DNA of 55,755 bases from an uncultured Clostridia bacterium (GCA_944358655.1 CALVRO010000009.1:1-55755); one strand, 5' to 3'. Positions 25,285-34,453 are shown, counted from the stretch's first letter. Notes: generated by a model from the letters alone, not told the origin. Numbers and translations: made by a program.

Positions 25285-25905
25285 ATGTCGCATATCACAG
25301 CCATTGAACAACAACAGCGCGACAAAACGCGCTGCTCGGTGTACATCGACGGAGTATTTTACTGCGGGCTCAAGATAGAGGTCGCCGTAAAATACCGCCT
25401 CAAGCCGGGCATGGAGATAGAAAAGTCGGCTTTGGACGAAATTCAGCTCGCCAACGAAAAGCTGCAGGCGGTGGAGCGGGCAATGACTCACCTCTCGGCC
25501 ACCCTCAAAACCAAAAAGCAGATGTCCGACTTCCTCGCCTCCAAGGGCTACACGCCCGCCGTCATCGACTATGTCATAAAAAAGCTCGAAGGCTACGGCT
25601 ATATCGACGACTTCGCCTACTGTCGCGCCTATGTTTCGGACGCAAGGGGCAAGGGTAAGACCGCCCTGCGCGCCGCCCTCGTCAAGCGCGGAGCCGACCG
25701 CGCCGCGATAGACGAGGTTTTGGAGGACGTGGAGGAGGACGTGGAGGAGGCGCTCGCCGTCGCCCTCAAATACATGCGGGGGCGCGAGGCCACGCGCGAA
25801 AACCTCTACAAGGCGGTAAGGTACCTCATTTCAAGGGGCTATTCCTACGATACGGCAAAAGAGGCCGTGGCAAAGCTGGGCGACGCCGATGATTTTTCGG
25901 ACTGA
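25285..25905 (+). CDS. recX: RecX family regulatory protein
   Basis: 206 residues. Three helical RecX repeats are visible; KTKKQMSDFLASKGYTPAVIDYVIKKLEGYGYIDDFAYCRAYV (quoted as the region near 75-117) matches the family core, and an acidic linker (DEVLEDVEEDVEEAL) precedes the last repeat. RecX binds RecA filaments and limits or modulates recombinase activity. recA is not in the window. The predicted transcript is nearly leaderless. The nnr gene follows 47 bp downstream. Confidence 0.85.
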   Translation: MSHITAIEQQQRDKTRCSVYIDGVFYCGLKIEVAVKYRLKPGMEIEKSALDEIQLANEKLQAVERAMTHLSATLKTKKQMSDFLASKGYTPAVIDYVIKKLEGYGYIDDFAYCRAYVSDARGKGKTALRAALVKRGADRAAIDEVLEDVEEDVEEALAVALKYMRGREATRENLYKAVRYLISRGYSYDTAKEAVAKLGDADDFSD

Positions 25906-25952
25906 GAGAGTGGAGAAAGAGGGGGGAGTGGAAAAAGCGGAGGTAATTTTTT

Positions 25953-27398
25953 GTGCAGAAATTTTTATCCAACGAGCAGATGCGCGCCGCCGACGCGCAT
26001 ACGATAAACAATTTAAAGGTGCCCTCGGCCGAACTCATGCGCCGTGCGGGACGGGCCCTCGCCGACGAGGTCGAAAAGGCCGCGTCGCTCTACGGCGGCA
26101 ATATCGTGGTGGTCTGCGGCGGAGGCAACAACGGCGGCGACGGCTACGTCTGCGCCGCCGAGCTCGCCTCGCGCGGGCTTAAAGTGGCCGTTTTCGACAT
26201 CTCCGACGGCAAATATTCCCCCGACTGCGCCGCCGCCCGCTCGGCATACAAGGGCGCATACACGCAGTCCGCCGAGGGCGACGTTGTTGTAGATTGCATC
26301 TTCGGCACGGGGCTCTGCCGCGAGGTGTCGGAGGGCTACGCCCGCGTCATAAACGAGATCAACGGCGGCTCGGCCTACGTCGTTTCGGCCGATATCCCCA
26401 GCGGCCTCAACGGCGACAACGGTCAGATACTCGGCACGGCCGTGGAGGCCGACCTCACCGTGGCCATGGGCGAGTATAAGCTCGGCCATGTGCTGGGCGA
26501 CGGCCCCGACTGCTGCGGCGCCGTGGTAAGGGCGGATATAGGCATCGCCGCCGAGGGCGACTATGCCTTTTCGTACGACGACGAGGAGGTGGCCGCATTC
26601 TTCCCCAAAAGGCGGCGCAACACGCACAAGGGCAGCTACGGCTCGGCCTGCCTGATCGCGGGCTCCTCGCGCTATCCCGGCGCGGCCGCGCTCTGCCTCT
26701 CGGGCGCCCTGCGCTCGGGCTGCGGCTATGTAAAGCTGTCCTCCTCGCCCGAGGTGACAAACGCGTTGGCGGCGGCATATCCGCAGGCCATCTATCTGTC
26801 CTCGCCCGACTATTCCTCGCAGGCCATGGCCATAGGCCCCGGCTGCGGCGACGCGACCCAGCTCTACTCGGCCATAACCGCAATAATCCGCTCCTACCGC
26901 GGCAAACTGATAATCGACGCCGACGGCATCAACGCTCTCGGCCGCAGCGGCGCCAGCGTACTGCGTTCGGCGCGCTGTCCCGTGCTCGTCACGCCGCACG
27001 TCATCGAATTTTCAAGGCTTTCGGGCAGGCGCCTTTCCGAAATTATCGCCGACCCCGTCGGCTGCGCGCGCACCTTTGCCTCCGAATACGGCGTCATAGT
27101 GCTCTTAAAGGGCGCGGGCACCGTCATCACCGACGGCAAAAAGGTAGTGCTCAACCTGCGCGGCTGCACGGCTCTTTCCAAGGGCGGCAGCGGCGACATG
27201 CTCACAGGCCTCATCTCGGGCACGGCGGCAAGGGGAGTCGACCTCTTCGACGCGGCCGTAAGCTCGGCCTACATAATGGGCGTCGCCGCCGAGATAGCCG
27301 AAAGCAAATACACCGCCTACTGCGCGGGCGCCGCCGAAATAATCTCCTGCCTTCCCGACGCCGTCAAGCGCGTCACCTCCGCGGCCGTCGGCCGTTAA
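25953..27398 (+). CDS. nnr: Bifunctional NAD(P)H-hydrate epimerase/ADP-dependent dehydratase
   Basis: 481 residues from GTG, with GGAGG upstream. The N-terminal YjeF domain (about 1-205) contains CGGGNNGGDGYVCA and FGTGLCREV, and acts as epimerase of damaged NAD(P)HX. The C-terminal ribokinase-like domain (about 210-481) has KGSYGSACLIAGS, TPHVIEFSRL, LLKGAGTVITDG and the catalytic GGSGDMLTG, and dehydrates S-NAD(P)HX using ADP. The usual G in TPHxGEF is I here. It repairs nicotinamide cofactors. Confidence 0.94.
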   Translation: MQKFLSNEQMRAADAHTINNLKVPSAELMRRAGRALADEVEKAASLYGGNIVVVCGGGNNGGDGYVCAAELASRGLKVAVFDISDGKYSPDCAAARSAYKGAYTQSAEGDVVVDCIFGTGLCREVSEGYARVINEINGGSAYVVSADIPSGLNGDNGQILGTAVEADLTVAMGEYKLGHVLGDGPDCCGAVVRADIGIAAEGDYAFSYDDEEVAAFFPKRRRNTHKGSYGSACLIAGSSRYPGAAALCLSGALRSGCGYVKLSSSPEVTNALAAAYPQAIYLSSPDYSSQAMAIGPGCGDATQLYSAITAIIRSYRGKLIIDADGINALGRSGASVLRSARCPVLVTPHVIEFSRLSGRRLSEIIADPVGCARTFASEYGVIVLLKGAGTVITDGKKVVLNLRGCTALSKGGSGDMLTGLISGTAARGVDLFDAAVSSAYIMGVAAEIAESKYTAYCAGAAEIISCLPDAVKRVTSAAVGR

Positions 27399-27515
27399 AT
27401 CGGGTTTATTTTATTCTCGTTCGGTATAGAAACGCAACCTGTTTTCTCTTTTGCTTTTATGCATTGCTTGCAAAAAGCCCTTAAAACTTGATACGGAATT
27501 CACCTTTTTAATTTT

Positions 27516-27545
27516 GCGGCGCGCGGAAATTCTTCCGCGCGCCGC
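27516..27545 (+). terminator. GC-rich palindrome after nnr
   Basis: GCGGCGCGCGGAA-ATTC-TTCCGCGCGCCGC, 13-bp stem. The left half recurs downstream of the LRR gene at 29558-29575. The rest of 27399-27746 is AT-rich and holds only the promoter below. Confidence 0.55.
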
Positions 27546-27672
27546 CCGTTTATATAAATGTATATATTTATAAAATTTTGAATAAAATCGCACCATAAGC
27601 AAAGTTAATGGCTTATATAATCACAAATTAAAGGAATTAGTGAAAACTACAAAAAAAATTTGTTAAATATCA

Positions 27673-27701
27673 TTTACAAACTTCAATTTTGGGTGTATAA
27701 T
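27673..27701 (+). promoter_or_regulatory. Promoter of LRR lipoprotein gene
   Basis: TTTACA (27673-27678), 17 bp, TATAAT (27696-27701). Confidence 0.75.
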
Positions 27702-27746
27702 ATACATAACAATTTTATAATTGATTTTCTTTCCATGGTGTGATAT

Positions 27747-29519
27747 ATGAAAAAATTTATCTGTACTATTCTGCTTGTCATCTGCGGCGTGTGCGCCGCG
27801 TTCGGGTTCGCCGCGTGCGGCGGGCCCGAACAGCCCGCCGCCGAGCCCGAGCAGCTTCCCGCTCCTCAAAACGTCCGCTATGTCAACGGCATACTGTCGT
27901 GGGACAGCGTGCCCTCTGCCGAGGAGTACCTCGTCTGCTATGGCGACGTTCAGAAGGAGACCAGACAGCGCTTTTTGCAGATAGCCTTTTCCTACGACAG
28001 CACAATAGAGGTCGTGTTCAGAGTCAAAGCCGTGGGCGACGGCTTGGACTATTCAGATTCCGATTGGGGTGAGTGCACATTCACCTATTACAAAGTCTCC
28101 GATGCGTTGCAATTCAACCTTCTCTCCGACGGCAGCGGCTACGAGGTCACGGCCGTCAACCACACCGATTACAGCGCGCTCGCGGGCGAGCTGTACATCC
28201 CCGATTTCTACAACGATAAGCCCGTCGTAAGCATAGCCGATCATGCTTTTTCCTTTGAAGGGCTTGTCGCCGGCGGAATGGAGATGCCCAGCAATTCCTA
28301 CACCACAAGCGTTCGCCTGCCGGCATATCTCGAGCGTATAGGCGAATATGCATTCTCAGATTGTACCGCTCTGGAGGCAATAACCGTTCCCGAGGGCGTC
28401 ACTTTTATCGGCGACGGCGCGTTTTCAAATTGCGGGCAGCTTGACGGGATTGGAATGCCCGAAGGTCTGGAATATCTCGGCGGCGGCGCCTTCCGAGATT
28501 GTTTGCAACTCAAGGAGATAGTCATCCCTTCAACTATTACCGAGATATTGAGCAGTACATTTTGGGGTGCGGGTCTAACTTATATAAATATCCCAGATAC
28601 CGTCACTCGGATAGAGTCCTACGCTTTTATGGATTGTGCCTCGCTCGAAAGCGTTAAAATGTCTGCAAATATCGAGTTTTTAGGCATGAGGATCTTCGAT
28701 GGCACCGCATGGTACCAGTCTCAACCGGACGGCTATGTGCTCTTCGGCGACATTCTCTATAAACACAAGGGTGATGTTCCCGCTGGCACGGAGATAGAAC
28801 AGCTCCCCGCAGATATAAAATATATCGCAAGCGACGCATTCAGCGACTGCAGTAGCCTTGTCTCCATAAATTTAAAGGGCGTATCCCTTCTCGGGCAGGC
28901 GCAAAGCGTATTCAGTTGGTGCACGTCTTTAAAGGAAGTTCTCAACATTCCCGTTGTCGAAACATTGCCGGAAAATTTTTTCGTTAATTGCCGAAATCTC
29001 GATAACGTCGTCCTGCCCGAAGGGATCAAGGTAATCGGTGACGGTGCTTTTAGTAATTGCCGCTCTCTCAAAAATATAAGTCTTCCATCCACGCTCGAAA
29101 AAATAGGGGCTAACGCCTTTGGTGTATGCACCTCCTTAAAGGAGATAGATATCCCCGACGGCGTAAAGGTTATAGAATTCGGTGCGTTTCAGCAGGCGGG
29201 GATAGAGACTCTTGTGCTGCCCAAAGGCCTCACCGTTCTTGAAAACATATTAGGCGGCGGAGGTGCGCTCACCGCCCTTGTCATCCCCGCCACGGTCAAA
29301 CAGGTAGCGGCGTCTACCGTCTTTGCGGGTTGGGGCGATGACATTCAGGCCATATATTACGGAGGTACCGCCGAGGAGTGGGCGGAGTTCCGCAAGAAGA
29401 TCGACATGCAGTATCTCCCCAACGCCACCATATATCTGTACAGCCAAACCGAGCCGACGGCAGAGGGCGACTTATGGCACTACGCCTCCGATGGTAAAAC
29501 ACCCGTCGTATGGCAGTAA
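27747..29519 (+). CDS. BspA-type leucine-rich repeat lipoprotein
   Basis: 590 residues. Signal peptide with lipobox FAAC, lipid-anchored Cys near residue 24. Next comes a short fibronectin-III-like segment (APQNVRYVNGILSWDSVPSAEEYLV), then about a dozen LRR_5 repeats of the form IxxxAFxxCxxLxxIxIPxxV from about 170 to 520. Such proteins are surface adhesins or host/substrate-binding proteins in gut and oral anaerobes. Base composition is visibly more AT-rich than its neighbours and a 22-bp direct repeat flanks the gene (27512-27533, 29554-29575), hinting at acquisition. Ligand unknown. Confidence 0.9.
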   Translation: MKKFICTILLVICGVCAAFGFAACGGPEQPAAEPEQLPAPQNVRYVNGILSWDSVPSAEEYLVCYGDVQKETRQRFLQIAFSYDSTIEVVFRVKAVGDGLDYSDSDWGECTFTYYKVSDALQFNLLSDGSGYEVTAVNHTDYSALAGELYIPDFYNDKPVVSIADHAFSFEGLVAGGMEMPSNSYTTSVRLPAYLERIGEYAFSDCTALEAITVPEGVTFIGDGAFSNCGQLDGIGMPEGLEYLGGGAFRDCLQLKEIVIPSTITEILSSTFWGAGLTYINIPDTVTRIESYAFMDCASLESVKMSANIEFLGMRIFDGTAWYQSQPDGYVLFGDILYKHKGDVPAGTEIEQLPADIKYIASDAFSDCSSLVSINLKGVSLLGQAQSVFSWCTSLKEVLNIPVVETLPENFFVNCRNLDNVVLPEGIKVIGDGAFSNCRSLKNISLPSTLEKIGANAFGVCTSLKEIDIPDGVKVIEFGAFQQAGIETLVLPKGLTVLENILGGGGALTALVIPATVKQVAASTVFAGWGDDIQAIYYGGTAEEWAEFRKKIDMQYLPNATIYLYSQTEPTAEGDLWHYASDGKTPVVWQ

Positions 29520-29553
29520 TAAAATGTAACTTGTTTTTTTTCCGAATCACAAT

Positions 29554-29575
29554 TTTTGCGGCGCGCGGAAATTCT
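29554..29575 (+). repeat. 22-bp direct repeat of the palindrome left arm
   Basis: TTTTGCGGCGCGCGGAAATT plus CT, identical to 27512-27533. The right half of the palindrome is missing here. Confidence 0.7.
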
Positions 29576-29722
29576 GATGAGCGGTATATTTCCCCCCTTT
29601 TGCGGCCATAATATGCGCAGGCGGCGGTACATACGCGGCCGTAAAGCTTTTGCGGCCGAACTTCATATAATGTATTATGACTGCCTGCCGCCCCTTAGTT
29701 TGGCGGCGCGAGGTAAAATGCA

Positions 29723-30067
29723 ATGATAAAGCGAGGAGAACTATACTACGCCGACCTCTCGCCCGTTGTCGGCAGCGAGCAGGGGGGAGTCAGGCCCGTG
29801 CTCGTGGTGCAGAACGACGTCGGCAACAAGTTTTCGCCCACGGTCATAGCCGCGGCGGTCACCAGCAAGATAAACAAGGCTAAACTGCCCACCCATATCG
29901 AACTGCCCTCCTCGGCCTACGGCCTCACGAAGGATTCCGTCATACTGCTCGAACAGATCCGCACTCTCGACAAGCGGCGCTTAAAGGAGCGCATAGGCGA
30001 ACTGTCGGACGAAACCATGTCCAAAGTCGACAAGGCCATACTCATAAGTCTTGGCTTTATAAAATAA
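29723..30067 (+). CDS. MazF/PemK family endoribonuclease toxin
   Basis: 114 residues, close to Bacillus Ndo[21 protein letters not shown]-type N terminus, then RPVLVVQND, and [15 protein letters not shown] near 73-87. It is expected to cleave single-stranded mRNA at short motifs under stress. No MazE-like antitoxin open frame is visible in the 200 bp upstream or downstream, so it is an orphan here; housekeeping mazF of Clostridia often has the antitoxin directly upstream. The LRR gene upstream may have displaced it. Confidence 0.93.
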   Translation: MIKRGELYYADLSPVVGSEQGGVRPVLVVQNDVGNKFSPTVIAAAVTSKINKAKLPTHIELPSSAYGLTKDSVILLEQIRTLDKRRLKERIGELSDETMSKVDKAILISLGFIK

Positions 30068-30087
30068 ACATGCTCTCATGTCGGAAC

Positions 30088-30181
30088 GGGGCGGGCACTC
30101 GGGTGCCCGCCCCTTAATAATGCCTCCGAAGGGCGGAGGCAGAGGGGGGGTGCGGCGCGGACACAGTCCGCGCCGCACCCC
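30088..30181 (+). terminator. Three successive hairpins after mazF
   Basis: GGGGCGGGCAC/GTGCCCGCCCC (30088-30113), GCCTCC/GGAGGC, and a perfect 16-bp stem GGGGTGCGGCGCGGAC/GTCCGCGCCGCACCCC (30147-30181). No T-run. Confidence 0.55.
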
Positions 30182-30264
30182 TTTCCGCGCATGAGCAGGC
30201 TTTCCGTCACCTATTTTTTACAAAAATATGCGCCAAAACACTTTTAATCGCCGCGCGGCTGTGG

Positions 30265-30270
30265 TATAAT
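30265..30270 (+). promoter_or_regulatory. -10 element of lspA, near-leaderless
   Basis: TATAAT ends 6 nt before the lspA ATG at 30277; the -35 (TTTTAA, 30242-30247) is weak. If used, transcription starts at or inside the start codon. Confidence 0.45.
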
Positions 30271-30276
30271 AAAGGC

Positions 30277-30855
30277 ATGGCAAAAATAAAACTCAAACCT
30301 CACTTCGGCAAGGTCAGCGCCATACTCGTCGCCGTCTGCCTCGCCCTCGCGGGGTTGGACATACTCTTAAAATACCTCGAAGAGGCCCAAGGCTGGAACT
30401 TCACCGTCATCCCGGGCTTCATATGGGTGGAGAGCGGCCACCGCAACGACGGCGCGGCCTTCTCGTCTTTCGCGGGCAGCACGGCCTTTCTCATCGCCTT
30501 TTCGGTCATACTCTCCATAGTCGTCGCCGCCGCCTTCGTCTTTTTGGAGGACAGGCACGTCCTGTTAAAGACGGGCCTTGCCATGGTGCTCGGCGGCGCT
30601 CTGGGCAACCTTTACGACAGAATATTCTTCGCCGGCGAAGTGCGCGACTTCGTGTGGGTCAACATGCTGTTCACCAACGCCTGCTGCAACTTTGCCGACT
30701 TCTTCATAGTGTTCGGAGTCATAGTCATCCTCGTCGACTTCGTATTACTTAACGAATGGGCCCTCATTCCCCTCACCAAAAAGGCAAAGGAGGCACAGAA
30801 GAGGGAGCGCGAGGCCGAGGATGGCAAAGGACGGGACGAGGGCGGCGGACAATGA
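30277..30855 (+). CDS. lspA: Lipoprotein signal peptidase (signal peptidase II)
   Basis: 192 residues with four transmembrane segments (near 12-30, 68-90, 97-115, 140-160). Family motifs: RNDGAAFS near 56-63, GGALGNLYDR near 107-116, VRDFV and CNFADFFIVFG, the last two carrying the catalytic Asp pair. It removes signal peptides from prolipoproteins such as the LRR protein and solute-binding protein in this window. A charged C-terminal tail of about 25 residues (KKAKEAQKREREAEDGK) is longer than usual. Its stop overlaps the next ATG (ATGA). Confidence 0.95.
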   Translation: MAKIKLKPHFGKVSAILVAVCLALAGLDILLKYLEEAQGWNFTVIPGFIWVESGHRNDGAAFSSFAGSTAFLIAFSVILSIVVAAAFVFLEDRHVLLKTGLAMVLGGALGNLYDRIFFAGEVRDFVWVNMLFTNACCNFADFFIVFGVIVILVDFVLLNEWALIPLTKKAKEAQKREREAEDGKGRDEGGGQ

Positions 30856-31781
30856 AGCGCGTCTGCTTTGCCTCCCCCAAAAACTATGTCCGGGCCGACA
30901 TATGCCTCAGCGAACACATTCCCGACCGCACCCGTTCGGCCCTTAAAAAGCTGTTCGAGGGCGGCGGAGTTACAATAAACGGCCGTCCCGCCAAGCCCTC
31001 GCAGGGCGTGGAGGAGGGGGACGAGGTGTCGCTCACCCTCCCTGACCCCGTGGAGATAGCCGCCCGCCCCGAGGACATCCCCCTCGACATAGTCTACGAG
31101 GACGACGACATAGCCGTCGTCAACAAGCAGCAGGGCCTCACCGTGCACGCCGGCAACGGCAATATCGACGGCACGCTCGTCAACGCCCTTCTCTTCCGCC
31201 TTAAAAACCTCAGCGGAGTGGGCGGCGCCCTCCGCCCGGGCATCGTGCACAGGATAGACAAGAACACCTCGGGCCTGCTCGTCGTCGCAAAAAACGACGC
31301 AGCCCATCTCTCCCTCGCAAAACAGATAGAGAGCAAGACCTGCTCCCGCCAATATCTCGCCCTACTGGAGGGAGTTTTAAAGGATGATGGCGGCAACGTC
31401 ACCACATACATAGGCCGCGACCCCAAGGACAGGGTAAAGATGGCCGTAGTCCCTCCCCAAAAGGGCAGGCTCGCCGTCACCGACTACATTGTCGAACAGC
31501 GTTCGCAGGGCTATACTCTGGCACGTTTCATCCTCCATTCGGGCCGCACCCACCAGATACGCGTGCACGCGAAATACCTCGGCCACCCCGTCGTCGGCGA
31601 CGACGTCTACGGCATAAAAAAACAGCGCTTTGCACTCAACGGCCAGTTGCTGCACGCCTGCAGGCTCGAGCTCACCCACCCCGCCACGGGCGAGAGGATG
31701 ACCTTCACCGCGCCCCTGCCCGGCTATTTTAAGGAAGTTTTAATAAAGCTCGGCTTCGACCTTTCGGCCGTCGGATGCTGA
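30852..31781 (+). CDS. RluA/RluD family pseudouridine synthase
   Basis: 309 residues from the ATG overlapping the lspA stop. An N-terminal S4 RNA-binding domain (RSALKKLFEGGGVTINGR) is followed by the synthase core with catalytic HRIDKNTSGLLVVAK near 135-149 (Asp nucleophile), RQYLALLEG and HSGRTHQIRVHAKYLGHPVVGD near 221-242. It isomerises uridine in rRNA, probably large-subunit positions as RluD does. lspA followed by this gene is the classic Firmicutes arrangement. Confidence 0.94.
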   Translation: MKRVCFASPKNYVRADICLSEHIPDRTRSALKKLFEGGGVTINGRPAKPSQGVEEGDEVSLTLPDPVEIAARPEDIPLDIVYEDDDIAVVNKQQGLTVHAGNGNIDGTLVNALLFRLKNLSGVGGALRPGIVHRIDKNTSGLLVVAKNDAAHLSLAKQIESKTCSRQYLALLEGVLKDDGGNVTTYIGRDPKDRVKMAVVPPQKGRLAVTDYIVEQRSQGYTLARFILHSGRTHQIRVHAKYLGHPVVGDDVYGIKKQRFALNGQLLHACRLELTHPATGERMTFTAPLPGYFKEVLIKLGFDLSAVGC

Positions 31782-31835
31782 AAAATATTTCGAACGCTGC
31801 GCGCCGCGAGCGCGTATAAATAAAAGGAGTTTATC

Positions 31836-32198
31836 ATGGCTAAGAAAAGCAATCAGTCAAACGAAAAGAAGACCGTCGTCGTCAGGCGCACGGTGGTCAC
31901 CAACGGCAGCATAGTCAGAACGTGCGCGTTCTGGGGCATGGCCGTCGCCGCCGTGCTCTATGTAGTCAGCGGTCTCATCAACTTCATCGCCTCGTACACG
32001 GGCGGTCTGGGCGACGCCCTTCAGGCTGTCGTCGGCGTAATAACGCTGCTCGGCAACATTGCCGTCATCGTCGCAATCGCCCTGCCCGCATACGGCTACG
32101 TCAGCGGCAAAAACCGCAACTGGCGCGCGGCATACTGGATCTTCCTCATCATCTTCGTGCTCGGCGTTGTATTCGGCGCCATCCCCACTTTCTTCTGA
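31836..32198 (+). CDS. Small membrane protein of unknown function
   Basis: 120 residues, with AAAAGGAG before ATG. A polar basic N terminus (about 1-27) precedes three transmembrane segments near 30-52, 63-82 and 98-118. No family recognised. It lies between the pseudouridine synthase and der, followed by a terminator with T-run. Probably a real gene, given its ribosome site and composition. Confidence 0.75.
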   Translation: MAKKSNQSNEKKTVVVRRTVVTNGSIVRTCAFWGMAVAAVLYVVSGLINFIASYTGGLGDALQAVVGVITLLGNIAVIVAIALPAYGYVSGKNRNWRAAYWIFLIIFVLGVVFGAIPTFF

Positions 32199-32227
32199 TT
32201 TGGGGGCAAAAAAGTCATTTAAACCGC

Positions 32228-32265
32228 ATGCCCGCGCTTTTATCGCAAGCGCGGGCATATTTTTC
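32228..32265 (+). terminator. Intrinsic terminator
   Basis: ATGCCCGCGCTT pairs with AAGCGCGGGCAT, then ATTTTTC. Confidence 0.75.
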
Positions 32266-32294
32266 TTTACAACGGCGCCCGTTTGGGGTATAAT
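32266..32294 (+). promoter_or_regulatory. Promoter of der-plsY
   Basis: TTTACA (32266-32271), 17 bp, TATAAT (32289-32294), directly after the terminator. Confidence 0.75.
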
Positions 32295-32325
32295 CTAATT
32301 GAAATAACATTTTAAAGGTAGAATA

Positions 32326-33642
32326 ATGGCAAATCCGTTGATCGCCATAGTCGGCAGGCCCAATGTCGGCAAAAGCACGTTTTTCAATAAAGTAGTCGGC
32401 CGCAAGGTGTCCATAACCGAGGACAGACCGGGCGTCACGCGCGACAGGCTGTATGCCGACGCCGAGTGGCGCGGCAAGGCCTTCTCCCTCGTCGATACGG
32501 GCGGAATAGAGCTCAAGTCGGACGACCTCATGTGGCGCGAGATCAAAAAACAGGCCGAAGTCGCCATAGAAACGGCGCAGGTCATTTTATTTTTCGTCGA
32601 CGGAAAGGAGGGGCTTACCTCCTCCGACTACGACGTCGCCGACATGCTCCGCCGCAGCAAAAAGCCCGTCATCCTCGTCGTCAACAAGATAGACGACTAC
32701 TCCGAGGACAAGCTCTTCGAATTCTATTCGCTCGGTCTGGGCGAGCCCTATCCCGTGTCGAGCGAGCACTCCACGGGTATCGGCGACGTGCTCGACGAGG
32801 CCGTGTCGTGGTTCGAAAAGTACGAAAACGAGGAGGACGACAGCATAAAGATAGCCGTCGTCGGTAAGCCCAACGCGGGCAAGAGCAGCCTCGTCAACAG
32901 GCTTTTGGGCTTCGAGCGCTCCATAGTTACCGACATAGCCGGCACCACGCGCGACGCCATCGACACAAAATTTACCTACGACGGCAGGGCTTACACCATA
33001 ATAGACACGGCCGGCATACGCAAAAAGTCGAGGGTGGAGGACGACGTGGAGTACTACTCCGTAATGCGCGCCTTCGACGCCGTCCGCCGCGCCGACGTCT
33101 GCCTTCTCGTCGTCGACAGCACCGAGGGGCTCACCGAGCAGGACACCAAAATAATCGGCTACGTTCACGAACAGGGCAAGCCCTCGGTGGTCGTTATGAA
33201 TAAGTGGGATATCATCGAAAAGGACACCCACACCATAAACAAGTTCGAGGAAAAGCTCAAAGAGGACTTGAAGTTCATGGACTATTTCAAGTCGATATAT
33301 GTGTCGGCCAAGACGGGTCAGCGCACCGAAAGGATAATGTCCGCCGTCGACGAGGTCTACGCCAACGCGCACTTCCGCGTGCCCACGGGCACTTTGAACG
33401 ACCTCATCTCGGACACCGTCCGCGCCAACGAGCCGCCCTCATACAACGGCCGCAGGCTCAAGGTGTACTACTCCTCGCAGGTGTCCGTCGCCCCGCCCAC
33501 ATTCGTCCTGTTTGTCAACTCAACCGATCTTCTGCACTTTTCCTACGAGCGCTTCCTTGAAAACACTTTAAGAAAGTGCTTCAACTTCTCGGGTACACCC
33601 ATAAGGATTCTCACGCGCGAAAAGGGCGAAAACAAGCAGTAA
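32326..33642 (+). CDS. der: Ribosome-associated GTPase Der (EngA)
   Basis: 438 residues with two tandem G domains: GRPNVGKST near 9-17, DTGG and NKID in the first; GKPNAGKSS near 182-190, DTAG and NKWD in the second. A C-terminal KH-like domain follows (about 355-438). It is essential for 50S ribosome assembly. It precedes plsY with an 18-bp gap, the gene order found in many Bacillota. Confidence 0.97.
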   Translation: MANPLIAIVGRPNVGKSTFFNKVVGRKVSITEDRPGVTRDRLYADAEWRGKAFSLVDTGGIELKSDDLMWREIKKQAEVAIETAQVILFFVDGKEGLTSSDYDVADMLRRSKKPVILVVNKIDDYSEDKLFEFYSLGLGEPYPVSSEHSTGIGDVLDEAVSWFEKYENEEDDSIKIAVVGKPNAGKSSLVNRLLGFERSIVTDIAGTTRDAIDTKFTYDGRAYTIIDTAGIRKKSRVEDDVEYYSVMRAFDAVRRADVCLLVVDSTEGLTEQDTKIIGYVHEQGKPSVVVMNKWDIIEKDTHTINKFEEKLKEDLKFMDYFKSIYVSAKTGQRTERIMSAVDEVYANAHFRVPTGTLNDLISDTVRANEPPSYNGRRLKVYYSSQVSVAPPTFVLFVNSTDLLHFSYERFLENTLRKCFNFSGTPIRILTREKGENKQ

Positions 33643-33659
33643 AGGAGGTATATCCCCGC

Positions 33660-34388
33660 ATGTACGTCAATTTTTCCGATATATGGTACTGGGTAGTTCT
33701 CGGCTGCGTTTTAAGTTATTTTGTCGGCTGTTTCAACTTCGCCGTGCTTATATCCAACTTAAAGCACAAGGACATCCGCTCGCAGGGCAGCGGCAACCCG
33801 GGCACCATGAACATGTCGCGCACCTTCGGCTGGAAGATAGGCCTTATAAACTTCTTCTGCGACGCCTTAAAGGGCATAATTCCCGTAATGGCAGGCCATC
33901 TCGCCTTCGCGGGCATGACTTTTACCGGTACTGATTTTGCCGTGTGCGACCTCACGCGCTATCTCTTCGGCCTCTTTGCGGTGGTAGGCCACGTTTTCCC
34001 CGTCACAATGAAATTCAGGGGCGGCAAGGGCATAGCCACAACTCTCGGCGTGTTCACCTGCGGCGTCACCTGCGAAGTCGGCTGGTTCTTCCCGCTGGCC
34101 GTCGCCTTTCTTCTGTTCATTGTCTGGTACATATATGCCTTCGAATGGGGCTCCATGGGCTCGCTTATCGGCGTTTCGGGCTTTACCGTATGGCAGGGGG
34201 TGTACTCCTTTGTAAAGTATAGCTCCTCGCTCGACGGCGCTTATACGATAGCCCTGTTTATGGTGCTGCTGGCCTTCAACCTCATAACGTGGATAGCCCA
34301 TCGAAAAAATCTTTATAAACTGCTCGGCGGCGAGGAGCACCGCACCTCCATAAAAAAGATGATCCACAAAAACAAGACCAAGGCCTGA
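33660..34388 (+). CDS. plsY: Acyl-phosphate:glycerol-3-phosphate acyltransferase PlsY
   Basis: 242 residues from ATG with AAAGGAGG 9 nt upstream. Membrane protein with the three PlsY motifs: GSGNPGTMNMSR near 41-52, HVFPVTMKFRGGKGIATTLG near 112-131, and a third near the C terminus. It acylates glycerol 3-phosphate to lysophosphatidate, the first step of phospholipid synthesis. It is somewhat longer than the usual 200 residues, with an extra segment around 155-190 and a basic tail (IKKMIHKNKTKA). Confidence 0.93.
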   Translation: MYVNFSDIWYWVVLGCVLSYFVGCFNFAVLISNLKHKDIRSQGSGNPGTMNMSRTFGWKIGLINFFCDALKGIIPVMAGHLAFAGMTFTGTDFAVCDLTRYLFGLFAVVGHVFPVTMKFRGGKGIATTLGVFTCGVTCEVGWFFPLAVAFLLFIVWYIYAFEWGSMGSLIGVSGFTVWQGVYSFVKYSSSLDGAYTIALFMVLLAFNLITWIAHRKNLYKLLGGEEHRTSIKKMIHKNKTKA

Positions 34389-34453
34389 CGGATACGCTTA
34401 AAACAATTTCTGACCGATCGGCGGCGTAAAAACCTGCTCCGCCGAAACAGAAC

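Noticed and set aside
30756-30851. Upstream extension of the pseudouridine synthase
   Set aside because: The longer frame would overlap lspA by 100 bp; ATG at 30852 overlaps the lspA stop as ATGA and matches the family N terminus.
33576-33659. Upstream extension of plsY into der
   Set aside because: A strong ribosome site AAAGGAGG precedes ATG at 33660, which gives the normal PlsY N terminus.
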